A stretch of 30,473 nucleotides of DNA from JAGQNP01 sp038257245 (GCA_038257245.1 JBBSJL010000010.1:1-30473); one strand, 5' to 3'. Positions 15,460-23,381 are shown, counted from the stretch's first letter. The notes: generated from the letters alone by a model not told the origin. Numbers and translations are program-made.

Positions 15460-17223
15460 TTATTGACCAAATTTGACGGTCCAAAGTCTTTGCATTTCGT
15501 TCCAATATGCTTCGGTACCTGCTGAGACATCTACGCCAGATGGTGTATTTAGGATTGGGTTCTCCGCCTTGAAGTTATCTGACCACTCTACGTATCGCTT
15601 AAAAGCATCTAGTTGTTCAGGTGTAAAGTCTTCGAAAGGGTCTGCTTCTGGGGCTTCTGGTGTGTTACCACCATTACCAGTATCTGGGTCCGTGTTTCCA
15701 CCACCCGGGTGTTCTGGAGTGTTACCACCACCGCTACCAGTATCTTCAGGTGTATTTCCACCACCGCTACTACTATGGAAACCAAGTTCTGAATCAATTA
15801 ATTCTAGCCCCACGGATGCAGCTGTACCTATAATAGCTGCGGTTCCAGCTGATTTTGCTGCACGTTTGCGGCTTTGTTTAACAACCTCGTTGGTGTCTTC
15901 GTAATACATATCCCCCATTGCTTCCTTGTCCACGGATGTACCTTGATTACCAGCATTTAGTTCAGCATTAACGGAGTGTGAGACAGAGGCAATCTTAGCT
16001 ATTCTGGCGTCAGCTTTTTGCCCAGCTAATGTTGCAGCGTTTGCTTCTTTGCTCATCTTGGCACCCATAATCCCACGTGAGATACGACTGGCCAAGAACG
16101 CACCACCGGCTGCAGCACCTGCACCTGCAGCAACAGGAGCTAATAATACACCCATACCTATACCAACGGGAGCCATAACCCCAGCTTTCATGGCTGTATT
16201 CTTGATACCCTGAGCACTAAATAACTTAGCCTGGCTGTGACGCGCCCAAAAGCTATAGAATTTATTTAGCCTTTTGTCTCCCGATTGTCTAATTTCATTA
16301 TTGTATTGATCAGCTGTTAATTGGAAAGCTTCTATAGTAACCGACCAGTTAATCAATTTATCGATTTCGTCTCTATTGTAGCCTGCTGCTTCAAGCATGT
16401 CCATACCTATCAAACCAGCTTCGTTCTCTGCTTGATTATGATCGTTGATTGCCTGGTTTAAGGCTTTATTCCCAAACTTTCCACCACGTCTGTGGGCTGT
16501 TCGAGCTTCACGCCCAGCCCTAACTCTGGCCAAATTGGCTCGCGCTCTTTTAAGTTTTTCATTAGCATCAGCACCTTCAGGAGTTGATTTAAGTTCAGGG
16601 TTTTCACGCTGATCATCTTTAGGTATATCTCCACCGTCTTTAGGTCCTGTTGGTTCCTCTTCACCACTCCAGAAAGCATATGAGTCGTTTTTGCGTTCAT
16701 CTATTTCATCATCAATTTTGCTACGAACACCAGTAGTTATTTTCTTTAAGCGTCTATCATATGCACCGTCTTCTACTACACGATCAGCATGAGATTGCTT
16801 TTCCTGGCTTGCAAGTGCAAATAGTTTTTTAGCAGCACCATCTAGGTGTTGAGTGTGAGCATTATCATCTAATCTATCATGCCCTTCAGCATAATCATCG
16901 GCAGCCATATAAGCATCAAGCATACGATCATCACCAACCTCTTTGCCAGCTTTATTCATAGCTTCGCCGAGTTTGTTTAGGTTGTCTGCGTAGGTGGGGG
17001 TTTCTGGGGTAGGGTCAGTAGGAGTTACTACATCAACAACGTCATCACCTGGGATTGGCTCATATTTACCATCAGCACCGGGCTGATAACCATAAGATTC
17101 TAGCACATCATGTTCTGCTACGTGATGCTTCTTGCCGGCTTCATCTACACCATATAGATGTACGGCGCCATTAGTATAGATCTTCTGTTCAATCTCTGGG
17201 AAGTTAGGTTCTTGTTCACTCAT
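15460..17223 (-). CDS. Modular glycine-zipper protein of unknown function (paralogue B)
   Basis: A 587-residue protein, not recognised. Residues 1-73 are unique (EQKIYTNGAVHLYGVDEAGKK). Residues 74-203 are the domain shared with paralogue A. A basic helical stretch (about 223-260) and a middle domain follow. Residues 347-377 are a small-residue hydrophobic run (GVLLAPVAAGAGAAAGGAFL) and 458-480 a second (AGTAAIIGTAASVGLELI), which could insert into a membrane. A GGGNTPE-type repeat linker (487-522) leads to a compact C-terminal domain (FTPEQLDAFKRYVEWSDNF). There is no signal peptide. ATG 17223 is preferred over the TTG at 17253. A promoter lies at 17283-17311. Confidence 0.85.
   Translation of the reverse strand: MSEQEPNFPEIEQKIYTNGAVHLYGVDEAGKKHHVAEHDVLESYGYQPGADGKYEPIPGDDVVDVVTPTDPTPETPTYADNLNKLGEAMNKAGKEVGDDRMLDAYMAADDYAEGHDRLDDNAHTQHLDGAAKKLFALASQEKQSHADRVVEDGAYDRRLKKITTGVRSKIDDEIDERKNDSYAFWSGEEEPTGPKDGGDIPKDDQRENPELKSTPEGADANEKLKRARANLARVRAGREARTAHRRGGKFGNKALNQAINDHNQAENEAGLIGMDMLEAAGYNRDEIDKLINWSVTIEAFQLTADQYNNEIRQSGDKRLNKFYSFWARHSQAKLFSAQGIKNTAMKAGVMAPVGIGMGVLLAPVAAGAGAAAGGAFLASRISRGIMGAKMSKEANAATLAGQKADARIAKIASVSHSVNAELNAGNQGTSVDKEAMGDMYYEDTNEVVKQSRKRAAKSAGTAAIIGTAASVGLELIDSELGFHSSSGGGNTPEDTGSGGGNTPEHPGGGNTDPDTGNGGNTPEAPEADPFEDFTPEQLDAFKRYVEWSDNFKAENPILNTPSGVDVSAGTEAYWNEMQRLWTVKFGQ
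15655..15775 (-). repeat. Gly/Asn/Thr/Pro-rich linker repeats in paralogue B
   Basis: Four imperfect GGNTPE/GGGNTxD units encode a flexible linker (residues about 487-522) before the C-terminal domain. Confidence 0.7.
16614..16751. repeat. 138-base exact repeat, copy 2
   Basis: Same sequence and orientation as 14529-14666. It lies inside paralogue B, about 2.1 kb away. Confidence 0.9.
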
Positions 17224-17282
17224 TGTAGTATGTTTAGTCCTTTCAGTAGACAAATTGTACTTTAATATGTTGTTACAGCACT

Positions 17283-17311
17283 ATATTAGCATAAGCTTGT
17301 GTTTTTTGCAA
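17283..17311 (-). promoter_or_regulatory. Promoter of paralogue B
   Basis: TTGCAA (17311-17306) and TAATAT (17288-17283) on the minus strand are 17 bases apart, with TG before the -10. The predicted leader is about 50 bases, with AAAGGA 14 bases before the ATG. Confidence 0.58.
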
Positions 17312-17362
17312 GTAGTTTTTATGCAATATTCTAAGCCTGTTAGATGATAGACAATATACAAA

Positions 17363-17791
17363 TTACGACATTACGACTAATATAATAGCTGCGAATATTA
17401 CTGCTGACGCTATCCCGTATTTAATCGCCTGCGAGTTACTAATACCCGACCTGTTAGAAGCGTTAGCACCCATAGCCTGCAAATTACTCTGCGCGTGGCT
17501 TTCATCGACTAGTTGCTTTGCCTGTTTCTCCATGGCTTGCTTCTCTAAAATATCCCCCAGCGACTGCATAGGCGTATTATTTGGTGGTATGCTTATATCA
17601 CCCCTGTTTTGTGGTAATTCATACTCTTGCACCAGCGAACGACCGCTTTCTGACGCCGCAATAACATTACTAAGTATTGCTTCTGTTATGGCTGCTTTAT
17701 CAACAGGGGTTGATTCAATTTCTGGCAATTGATCTGGTTTGTAGTCTCCAGATTCGCGTGGCGGTGGTCCACCGAATTCCGATTCCTTCAT
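17363..17791 (-). CDS. Tail-anchored membrane protein of unknown function
   Basis: A 142-residue protein whose only membrane segment is at the extreme C-terminus (YGIASAVIFAAIILVVMS), which suggests a tail anchor with the body in the cytoplasm. The body is polar and probably disordered, with short helices (ILEKQAMEKQAKQLVDESHAQSN). ATG 17791 is chosen because a -10 box ends six bases upstream; the in-frame TTG at 17806 would lie inside the promoter. It starts 18 bases after infB but has its own promoter. The function is not recognised. Confidence 0.8.
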   Translation of the reverse strand: MKESEFGGPPPRESGDYKPDQLPEIESTPVDKAAITEAILSNVIAASESGRSLVQEYELPQNRGDISIPPNNTPMQSLGDILEKQAMEKQAKQLVDESHAQSNLQAMGANASNRSGISNSQAIKYGIASAVIFAAIILVVMS

Positions 17792-17797
17792 ACTGCT

Positions 17798-17826
17798 ACT
17801 ATACAATCACTAAAGTTTTCTGGCAA
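17798..17826 (-). promoter_or_regulatory. Promoter of the tail-anchored protein gene, leaderless start
   Basis: TTGCCA (17826-17821) and TATAGT (17803-17798) on the minus strand are 17 bases apart. The -10 ends six bases before the ATG at 17791. The -35 lies inside the last codons of infB. Confidence 0.66.
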
Positions 17827-19567
17827 TCACTTCTCTTGTAAAGCATTCTATCCGATCACCTTCTTGAAGATCAATCTTAGCTTCAGTGGCTATATTCATA
17901 CCACACATTTCACCTTCTATAACTTCTTTAGTGTCAGTTGGACCATGTTTCAGGTTAGTGATCTGAACTTCGCCCAACACTTCTTTGTCACGAACAATTT
18001 TTGCCTGGCTTGGGGTAACCAGCTTGCCTTTGGTTACTTCGCCGCCACAAATAATCTCTGTCTTGGTTGTTTTAAATATAGCCTTTACTAATAATCTACC
18101 CATTTCGGTTTCAACAACTTCTGGCGGGAGTAATTCAGTTAATTCTTGTTTAGCATCATCAACAAGCTCATAAATAATTCCGTATGTTCTGACCCTGACC
18201 TTATCTCTGTTAGAAGTCTGTTTTACACTAGTTGGAATAGTTACATTGAAGCCGTAGATTATAGCATTGCTAGAGTGTGCCATATGAACATCATTCTCAT
18301 TGACCGAGCCAATTCCTGAACCAACGACACGTACCGCTACTTCTTCGGTGTCCATGGCATGCAAACTATCAATAACTGACTTAATTGATCCTTGGACATC
18401 GGCTTTGATGATAACGTTCAGACTATTGAGTTTTTTACTGCGATCAATAATTCTGATTAACTCCGAGCTGTTTACTCCACGGCCACCTTCACTTTTGCGA
18501 GATTTATTAGTTTGTTCGGCCAAATTTCTGGCTTCTTTTTCGTTATTTACTTCAGTAAATTCGTCACCAAAACGGGGAACTTCCTTGAACCCACTAATAA
18601 CTACTGGTGTGGATGGACCTGCTGATTTGATTGGGATACCTTCTGGTGTTTCTAGGTTCCGAACGCGCGCATAGGTACTGCCAGCTACGATAAATTTACC
18701 AGGTGTAAGTTCACCCGCTTCTACAAGAGCCACCGCCACCGGACCTCGACCTTGTTCCATGTGCGCTTCTATGACTAACCCGTTTGTTGGTACATCATAA
18801 TCTGCTTTTAATTCGTCAACATCTGTTACTAGTAATATCATATCCAAAAGTTTGTCGATGTTTTTGTTGTTTTTGGCAGAAACTTCAACAACTATGGTTT
18901 CACCGCCCCATTCTTCTATCATTAGATCATTATCGGCAAGTTGTTGCTTGATTTTATTAACATCTGCACCTTCTTTATCAATCTTGTTTACGGCTACTAG
19001 CATGTTTACATTAGCTTTACGGGCAAATCTTATAGCTTCTAGTGTCTGGGGCTTGATTCCATCATCGGCTGCCACAACAATAATTACTAGGTCTGTTAGC
19101 TGTGCACCGTGTTCACGTAAGGCCGCAAATGCTTCATGCCCCGGCGTGTCTAGGAAAGTCATTTTGCGGTCGTTATGAGTAATCTGATAGGCAGAAATGT
19201 GCTGAGTTATACCGCCTGTTTCACCCTTGGCAACGTCTGCGGCTCGAATAGCATCTAGCAAACTGGTCTTGCCGTGATCGACATGACCCATTACGGCTAT
19301 TACTGGTGGCCGGTCTTGGGCGTTATCACCAGTCGCTCGTTTCTCACGCTTTGGGGCTTCCGAAGCAACCTTCTTGGTAAGTTCAATGTCCAAGTCTTCC
19401 ATGTCGCCAACAATAATCTGAGCCGTGTCAAAATCGATACGCTCATTAATGGTTGCCATAACCCCGTTCTTCATGAGTTCGGCAATCAGTTTTGTAGCAG
19501 GAATCATCAACTTCTCAGCCAGTGCTCCGACAGTTATCATATCTTCTATTTCGATTTGGTTAGACAT
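17810..19567 (-). CDS. infB: Translation initiation factor IF-2
   Basis: A GTPase that places formyl-Met-tRNA on the small ribosomal subunit. The 585-residue product has the G1 motif GHVDHGKT (94-101), DTPGHE (140-145), NKID (194-197) and SAK further on, followed by the IF-2 beta-barrel and C-terminal domains. The N-terminal extension is short: one small IF2_N-like domain (about 8-60) and a 30-residue linker, against several hundred residues in E. coli. ATG 19567 has AAAGGA eight bases upstream. It follows rpsA after 51 bases, not the usual nusA. Confidence 0.97.
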   Translation of the reverse strand: MSNQIEIEDMITVGALAEKLMIPATKLIAELMKNGVMATINERIDFDTAQIIVGDMEDLDIELTKKVASEAPKREKRATGDNAQDRPPVIAVMGHVDHGKTSLLDAIRAADVAKGETGGITQHISAYQITHNDRKMTFLDTPGHEAFAALREHGAQLTDLVIIVVAADDGIKPQTLEAIRFARKANVNMLVAVNKIDKEGADVNKIKQQLADNDLMIEEWGGETIVVEVSAKNNKNIDKLLDMILLVTDVDELKADYDVPTNGLVIEAHMEQGRGPVAVALVEAGELTPGKFIVAGSTYARVRNLETPEGIPIKSAGPSTPVVISGFKEVPRFGDEFTEVNNEKEARNLAEQTNKSRKSEGGRGVNSSELIRIIDRSKKLNSLNVIIKADVQGSIKSVIDSLHAMDTEEVAVRVVGSGIGSVNENDVHMAHSSNAIIYGFNVTIPTSVKQTSNRDKVRVRTYGIIYELVDDAKQELTELLPPEVVETEMGRLLVKAIFKTTKTEIICGGEVTKGKLVTPSQAKIVRDKEVLGEVQITNLKHGPTDTKEVIEGEMCGMNIATEAKIDLQEGDRIECFTREVIARKL

Positions 19568-19618
19568 TGTCGAATCCTTTCTGGCTGTTTCAAGGCCGAT
19601 GATTATTACATCTTTGGC

Positions 19619-20746
19619 TTAGCCTTCTTTGGTTGATTTTTTAGCTGGCTTCTTGTCTGTAGTCTTGGCAGCTGTCTTAGATTTAGAAGAATCTTTTAGA
19701 CTCAAAGCGATCTTGCGGCCTTCTAGGTCGACATCAATAACTTTGAACTTCTTATCTTCGTTAAGTTGGAATAGCTTTTCTGGGTCTACACTGTCGTCGT
19801 CACTCATTTCAGAAACATGTACCAAGGCCTCGACTGCAGAACTAAGTTGTACGAACGCACCAAACGGTGTAATTCGTGTAATCTTACCTTCTACTATGTC
19901 GCCTTTTTTGAATGATTGTACTTCGGTCAACCATGGGTCTTCGCTCATCTGCTTGAGACTTAGGCTAAGGCGATCTTTATCGATAGCAATGATCTTGGCT
20001 TTTACTGTTTCACCAGTCTTGATGTATTTGCGTGGATCTTCGACACGTTCCCAAGAAATCTCAGAAATATGGATTAGTCCTTCGATACCATCTACGTTCA
20101 CAAACGCACCGAAGTCGATAACGCCAGTTACGATTCCTTCTACTTCAGAACCAACCTCTAATTTGGCAAAGCGGTCTTGCATGTCATCTTTGATAGCTTC
20201 TTTTTCAGAAAATATAAGTTTGTTGTCCTTACGGCTAATATCTAGGATTCTTACTCTTAGGTCTTTGTTGGTTAGCTGATTTAGCTTCTGCAAAATCTCG
20301 TCTTTATCTGCACCAGATACTCGTGGGTAATTACCGGCGGATAGTTGTGAAACTGGTAGGAATCCGCGAATTCCTTCTAGTTCTACCAATAAACCACCCC
20401 TGTTGGCATCATAAGCTGTGATAGTTATTATTTCTTGGTCATCAAATGTCTTTTGTAGTTCGTCCCAACCACGATCCTTGACAGCTCTTCGCATGCTAAG
20501 CAACGCGTAGCCTTCATCCATTTCTGGGTCAACAACACTAGTTACAACCTCTTTACCTACTTCTAGTTGTTGCCCACCGACTTCTCGTCGTATAACAACA
20601 CCTAGACCGTTGGGTCCAAGATCAATCCAGACTTCGTGTTTCTTTATATTATTAACAATACCCTCAACAACATCACCAGTCTTTAGCTGTTTGATGTCGT
20701 TCTGTTCGAGCAGATCGTCCATTGTTATGTTAGTTGCTTTTGACAT
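19619..20746 (-). CDS. rpsA: Ribosomal protein S1 (four S1 domains)
   Basis: An RNA-binding protein of the small subunit that helps bind mRNA. The 375-residue product has four S1 OB-fold repeats at about 22-87, 104-175, 198-267 and 281-352, the last two being the most canonical (GIVTGVIDFGAFVNVDGIEGLIHISEI). A short Lys-rich tail ends it. Six domains are usual in E. coli; four is common in Gram-positive-like genomes. ATG 20746 has AAGGAGG eleven bases upstream. A 95-base leader could allow autoregulation. infB follows. Confidence 0.93.
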   Translation of the reverse strand: MSKATNITMDDLLEQNDIKQLKTGDVVEGIVNNIKKHEVWIDLGPNGLGVVIRREVGGQQLEVGKEVVTSVVDPEMDEGYALLSMRRAVKDRGWDELQKTFDDQEIITITAYDANRGGLLVELEGIRGFLPVSQLSAGNYPRVSGADKDEILQKLNQLTNKDLRVRILDISRKDNKLIFSEKEAIKDDMQDRFAKLEVGSEVEGIVTGVIDFGAFVNVDGIEGLIHISEISWERVEDPRKYIKTGETVKAKIIAIDKDRLSLSLKQMSEDPWLTEVQSFKKGDIVEGKITRITPFGAFVQLSSAVEALVHVSEMSDDDSVDPEKLFQLNEDKKFKVIDVDLEGRKIALSLKDSSKSKTAAKTTDKKPAKKSTKEG

Positions 20747-20847
20747 GTTATATCATGCCTCCTTCGTATAGTATTTCCTCGAATATCAGATCAGGATCTA
20801 ACTAATTAACACCCGTGATGATTAATTGATATTTTTCGGTTAATTGC

Positions 20848-20876
20848 ATTATATCTGTTCGGCCCCTGAATGTAAA
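20848..20876 (-). promoter_or_regulatory. Promoter of rpsA-infB
   Basis: TTTACA (20876-20871) and TATAAT (20853-20848) on the minus strand are 17 bases apart. The predicted start is near 20841, giving a leader of about 95 bases. Confidence 0.65.
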
Positions 20877-20901
20877 GTGTAAGTGCTGAGTCGCTGTTTT
20901 A

Positions 20902-20931
20902 TGTTAAAATTAAACTAAATGTAAGGAGGGG
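20902..20931 (+). promoter_or_regulatory. Extended -10 promoter and ribosome binding site of the ROK gene
   Basis: TGTTAAAAT (20902-20910) is an extended -10 box. AAGGAGGGG (20923-20931) is a strong Shine-Dalgarno site that decides the GTG start at 20935. Confidence 0.6.
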
Positions 20932-20934
20932 TTT

Positions 20935-21765
20935 GTGGCAAAACATTACGCAGCGATAGATATTGGTGGGACTAAGACGCTAGTGGCTATTTTTGACAAT
21001 AAAGGCAAAATAACAGAGCAGACCAAGTTCCCTACTCCAAAACAATATCCTGAATTTAGTAAAGTATTGTCAGAAACTGTTGCTAAATTGTCAACGAAAG
21101 ACGTTCAAGCCTTCTGTGTTGCGGCCCCGGGTCGCATAGACAGAAAAAATGGGGTAGGTGTTACGTTCGGCAATCTGACTTGGGAAAACGTTCCCCTACT
21201 AAGTGACCTGGAGACTGTTTTCAATGCACCTGGTTTAATTGAAAATGATGCTAAGACTGCAGGTTATTACGAAGCAAACCTTCTAATTAAAAAGTATACT
21301 AAATCCCTCTATATTACTGTTAGTACTGGCATTGGTTGCGGATATATTATTGACGGCATCATCGATCCAAAATTTGAAGACATGGAAGTTGGCCATATGC
21401 TATTGGAACACAACGGTAATCTTGAACGCTGGGAAGACTTTGCATCAGGCAGGGCAATAGTAGCAAAATTCGGTAAGAAAGCTAGTGAGATAACGGATAA
21501 GCAAGATTGGTATGTGATATCACGCAACATCGCGATTGGTTTAATCGATGTAATTGCTACATTAACTCCTGAAGTAATTATTATTGGTGGTGGTGTGGGC
21601 ACACATCTAGATAAATTTAAAGACCAACTCGACGAGAGACTTAAAATATATGAGAACCCAATGGTAATAATTCCTCCGATTGTTCAAGCAAAACGCCCAG
21701 AAGAAGCCGTAGTTTACGGTTGTTACGAACTGGCCAAGAAAAACTATGGATCAACTCGTAAATAA
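20935..21765 (+). CDS. ROK-family sugar kinase-like protein
   Basis: A 276-residue member of the actin-like ROK family, whose members phosphorylate glucose or other sugars. It has the N-terminal phosphate motif DIGGTKT (9-15), the catalytic pair N104-D105 (IENDAKTAG), STGIGCG (130-136), E151-VGH (substrate-binding motif) and GGGVG near the adenosine site. The family zinc-binding CxCGxxGCxE motif is missing; the segment after EVGH (LLEHNGNLERWEDFASG) has no cysteine. There is no HTH domain, so it is a kinase type rather than a repressor. The substrate is unknown. GTG start. It overlaps the next gene by 20 bases. Confidence 0.88.
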   Translation: MAKHYAAIDIGGTKTLVAIFDNKGKITEQTKFPTPKQYPEFSKVLSETVAKLSTKDVQAFCVAAPGRIDRKNGVGVTFGNLTWENVPLLSDLETVFNAPGLIENDAKTAGYYEANLLIKKYTKSLYITVSTGIGCGYIIDGIIDPKFEDMEVGHMLLEHNGNLERWEDFASGRAIVAKFGKKASEITDKQDWYVISRNIAIGLIDVIATLTPEVIIIGGGVGTHLDKFKDQLDERLKIYENPMVIIPPIVQAKRPEEAVVYGCYELAKKNYGSTRK

Positions 21766-22246
21766 ACTATCCGAATTGGTGCCTGAAGTAAGTTTTAATA
21801 TTGGTAGTGAGTTTTACTGGTCACCCAAGAAGCAACAAGTTAACTACATAAATACAGATACCGAACATAATAGTTGGTCACTATTACACGAGGCTTCCCA
21901 TGCCATTCTCGACCACACTACATATAACTCAGATTTTGAACTATTACACCTAGAAGTTGCAGCATGGGACGAAGCCAAAAAACTCGGCAAGAAACTGAAT
22001 ATAACAATAGATGAGGACCATATTCAGGATTGCTTAGATACGTACAGAGACTGGCTACATCAGCGAAGTACTTGCCCAACCTGTAGTAGCGTTTGTTTTC
22101 AGAGTACAGCAAACGAATACCGCTGTCATAACTGTTACACCGTTTGGAAGGTATCTAATTCTCGTTTCTGTCGTCCATACAGGCTAAGAAACACTAACTC
22201 TATCAGCAAACCCTCCGAAGATAACCCCCAAACGACCTTCGCCTAA
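21746..22246 (+). CDS. HEASH metallopeptidase-like protein with zinc ribbon
   Basis: A 166-residue protein with the gluzincin-like motif HEASH (48-52, in LLHEASHAILDH) and downstream acidic residues (E70, E76) that could be the third metal ligand, as in ImmA/IrrE-type peptidases. A zinc ribbon follows, with C110, C113, C127 and C130 (CPTC...CHNC), then a basic tail. There is no signal peptide, so it is probably cytoplasmic. It overlaps the ROK gene by 20 bases, which implies coupled translation. The family assignment is tentative and the substrate is unknown. Confidence 0.82.
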   Translation: MDQLVNKLSELVPEVSFNIGSEFYWSPKKQQVNYINTDTEHNSWSLLHEASHAILDHTTYNSDFELLHLEVAAWDEAKKLGKKLNITIDEDHIQDCLDTYRDWLHQRSTCPTCSSVCFQSTANEYRCHNCYTVWKVSNSRFCRPYRLRNTNSISKPSEDNPQTTFA

Positions 22247-22263
22247 AAAGAAATATTCCGCAA

Positions 22264-22300
22264 GAAAAGCAAAAGCCCGGCTTTGCCGGGCATTACGCTT
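22264..22300. terminator. Bidirectional terminator
   Basis: The stem GCCCGGC/GCCGGGC (22275-22281 and 22285-22291) around TTT can be extended by AAAAGC/GCTTTT. On the minus strand TTTTGCTTTT follows, serving the KGG gene. On the plus strand it ends the metallopeptidase gene. Confidence 0.82.
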
Positions 22301-22316
22301 TTCGATATGTAGTTAC

Positions 22317-22514
22317 TTAGGCTACTTTTTTGGTTCGGCGACTAATTCGTCCACCTTTTGCACCTGCAACACGAGCTAGTTCACGGTTAGCATAAAAGCC
22401 ACCAGTCTTGCCCTTTTTGCCGCCCATAGCACCGATTTTTGCGTAAAAATCGCTACCATACTTAGTTTTGTTTGTTGAAGCAGCAGCTTTGCCGCCATCT
22501 TTAGTTCCAGCCAT
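22317..22514 (-). CDS. KGG-motif (stress-type) small protein
   Basis: A 65-residue basic, glycine-rich protein with repeated GG motifs: KDGGKAAAS, KIGAMGGKKGKTGGF, RVAGAKGGRISRR. This resembles the KGG repeat family of stress-induced bacterial proteins. The molecular function is unknown; the charge suggests nucleic-acid association. ATG 22514 has GGAGG eight bases upstream; the in-frame GTG at 22529 overlaps this site and is rejected. A strong promoter and a 100-base leader with a hairpin precede it. A terminator follows, so it is a single-gene unit. Confidence 0.85.
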   Translation of the reverse strand: MAGTKDGGKAAASTNKTKYGSDFYAKIGAMGGKKGKTGGFYANRELARVAGAKGGRISRRTKKVA

Positions 22515-22563
22515 TGTATTAGCCTCCACTTGATTAATAAGTCTCCCACATTGCCTCTAAAGA

Positions 22564-22597
22564 AAGAAAAAGAGCCGCCCAAAAATGGGTGACCCTC
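22564..22597 (-). terminator. Attenuator-like hairpin in the leader of the KGG gene
   Basis: On the minus strand CCCA/TGGG (22589-22578) and an outer GAG/CTC (22597-22572) form a bulged hairpin followed by TTTTTCTTTCTTT. It lies between the promoter and the gene, where termination would stop expression. The stem is imperfect. Confidence 0.35.
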
Positions 22598-22621
22598 TGT
22601 TCCTTCTTCGGAATTACGCTT

Positions 22622-22650
22622 ATGATAGCACTACATTGCGCTCATGTCAA
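22622..22650 (-). promoter_or_regulatory. Strong promoter of the KGG gene
   Basis: A perfect TTGACA (22650-22645) and TATCAT (22627-22622) on the minus strand are separated by 17 bases. The predicted start is near 22615, about 100 bases before the ATG. Confidence 0.75.
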
Positions 22651-22692
22651 TAATTATATGTCCGTAAATTACTCATGTTTTGCAACACCTTG

Positions 22693-22701
22693 TGATATCA
22701 T
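22693..22701 (+). promoter_or_regulatory. Extended -10 promoter of the membrane protein gene
   Basis: TGATATCAT ends eleven bases before the ATG at 22713, giving a leader of only about four bases and no Shine-Dalgarno site. Confidence 0.45.
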
Positions 22702-22712
22702 ACGTAAAATAT

Positions 22713-23381
22713 ATGAAAACTAAACATAAGTATCACGAATCTAAATATATAACTTTGGCTAAATATTCCCTGTTTGCGATGTTAATTACCCTAATTGTAA
22801 TGCACATACTATTTCAATATTTAAAGATCAACAACCCGGATTCGGCGTTTATTTATGACCTTTCGAACAGATTTAACGTTGATGATGAAGTCAGTCTGCC
22901 GAGCTGGTACCAGGCTAGCCTGCTACTAGCAACAAGTTTTTTGGCCTTTTGGCATTCGTTCAATATAAAAAAACACGTTTCTAAATGGCGTTTCTTTGCT
23001 GGGATACTACTGCTTATGTCGATCGACGAAGGCTCTGGATTTCATGAACTAATCATTACCCCTATAAGAGATAGCCTAAACATTAATTCTGGTTCATTTT
23101 TCTATAATTCCTGGATTATTGTTGGAGTATTCGTTGTTGCAATATTAGGCATTTATCTTCTTAAATTCATGAAGATACTCAGACCTAAATCTAGACTACT
23201 CATAGCTCTAGGATTCGTGTCATTCGTTATGGGCATCTTAGTATTGGAGGGCATCGGCGGGATATTCGTAGAGAATGACCAGCTATATACAACCTGGATC
23301 GTACTGATAGAAGAAGCGTTTGAAATTTTTGGGCTATCTCTAGTTACTCTTGCAGTACTCAACGAAATTGACCAAAATTAA
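22713..23381 (+). CDS. Multi-pass membrane protein of unknown function
   Basis: A 222-residue protein with five or six predicted membrane helices (for example SLFAMLITLIVMHILFQYL and IIVGVFVVAILGIYLLKFM). Conserved-looking polar motifs lie at helix edges: SIDEGSGFHE (about 103-112) and EEAFEIFG near the C-terminus. Acidic and histidine residues in such positions suggest a metal-binding or enzymatic membrane protein, but this is inference. ATG 22713 is preferred to the TTG at 22680, which lies upstream of the promoter. It stands alone between a divergent and a co-directional gene. Confidence 0.82.
   Translation: MKTKHKYHESKYITLAKYSLFAMLITLIVMHILFQYLKINNPDSAFIYDLSNRFNVDDEVSLPSWYQASLLLATSFLAFWHSFNIKKHVSKWRFFAGILLLMSIDEGSGFHELIITPIRDSLNINSGSFFYNSWIIVGVFVVAILGIYLLKFMKILRPKSRLLIALGFVSFVMGILVLEGIGGIFVENDQLYTTWIVLIEEAFEIFGLSLVTLAVLNEIDQN

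Noticed and set aside
15655..15775. Possible CRISPR or tandem DNA repeat
   Set aside because: The repeats are imperfect, in frame and encode a Gly/Asn/Thr/Pro linker, with no spacers of constant length.
13609..17223. Paralogues A and B as a mobile element or prophage remnant
   Set aside because: No integrase, transposase, inverted ends or phage structural gene is present, and base composition looks like that of the neighbours.
20747..20755. A mini reading frame ATG-ATA-TAA just before rpsA
   Set aside because: Its ATG is one base from the Shine-Dalgarno sequence, too close for initiation. It is better seen as spacer before the rpsA start.
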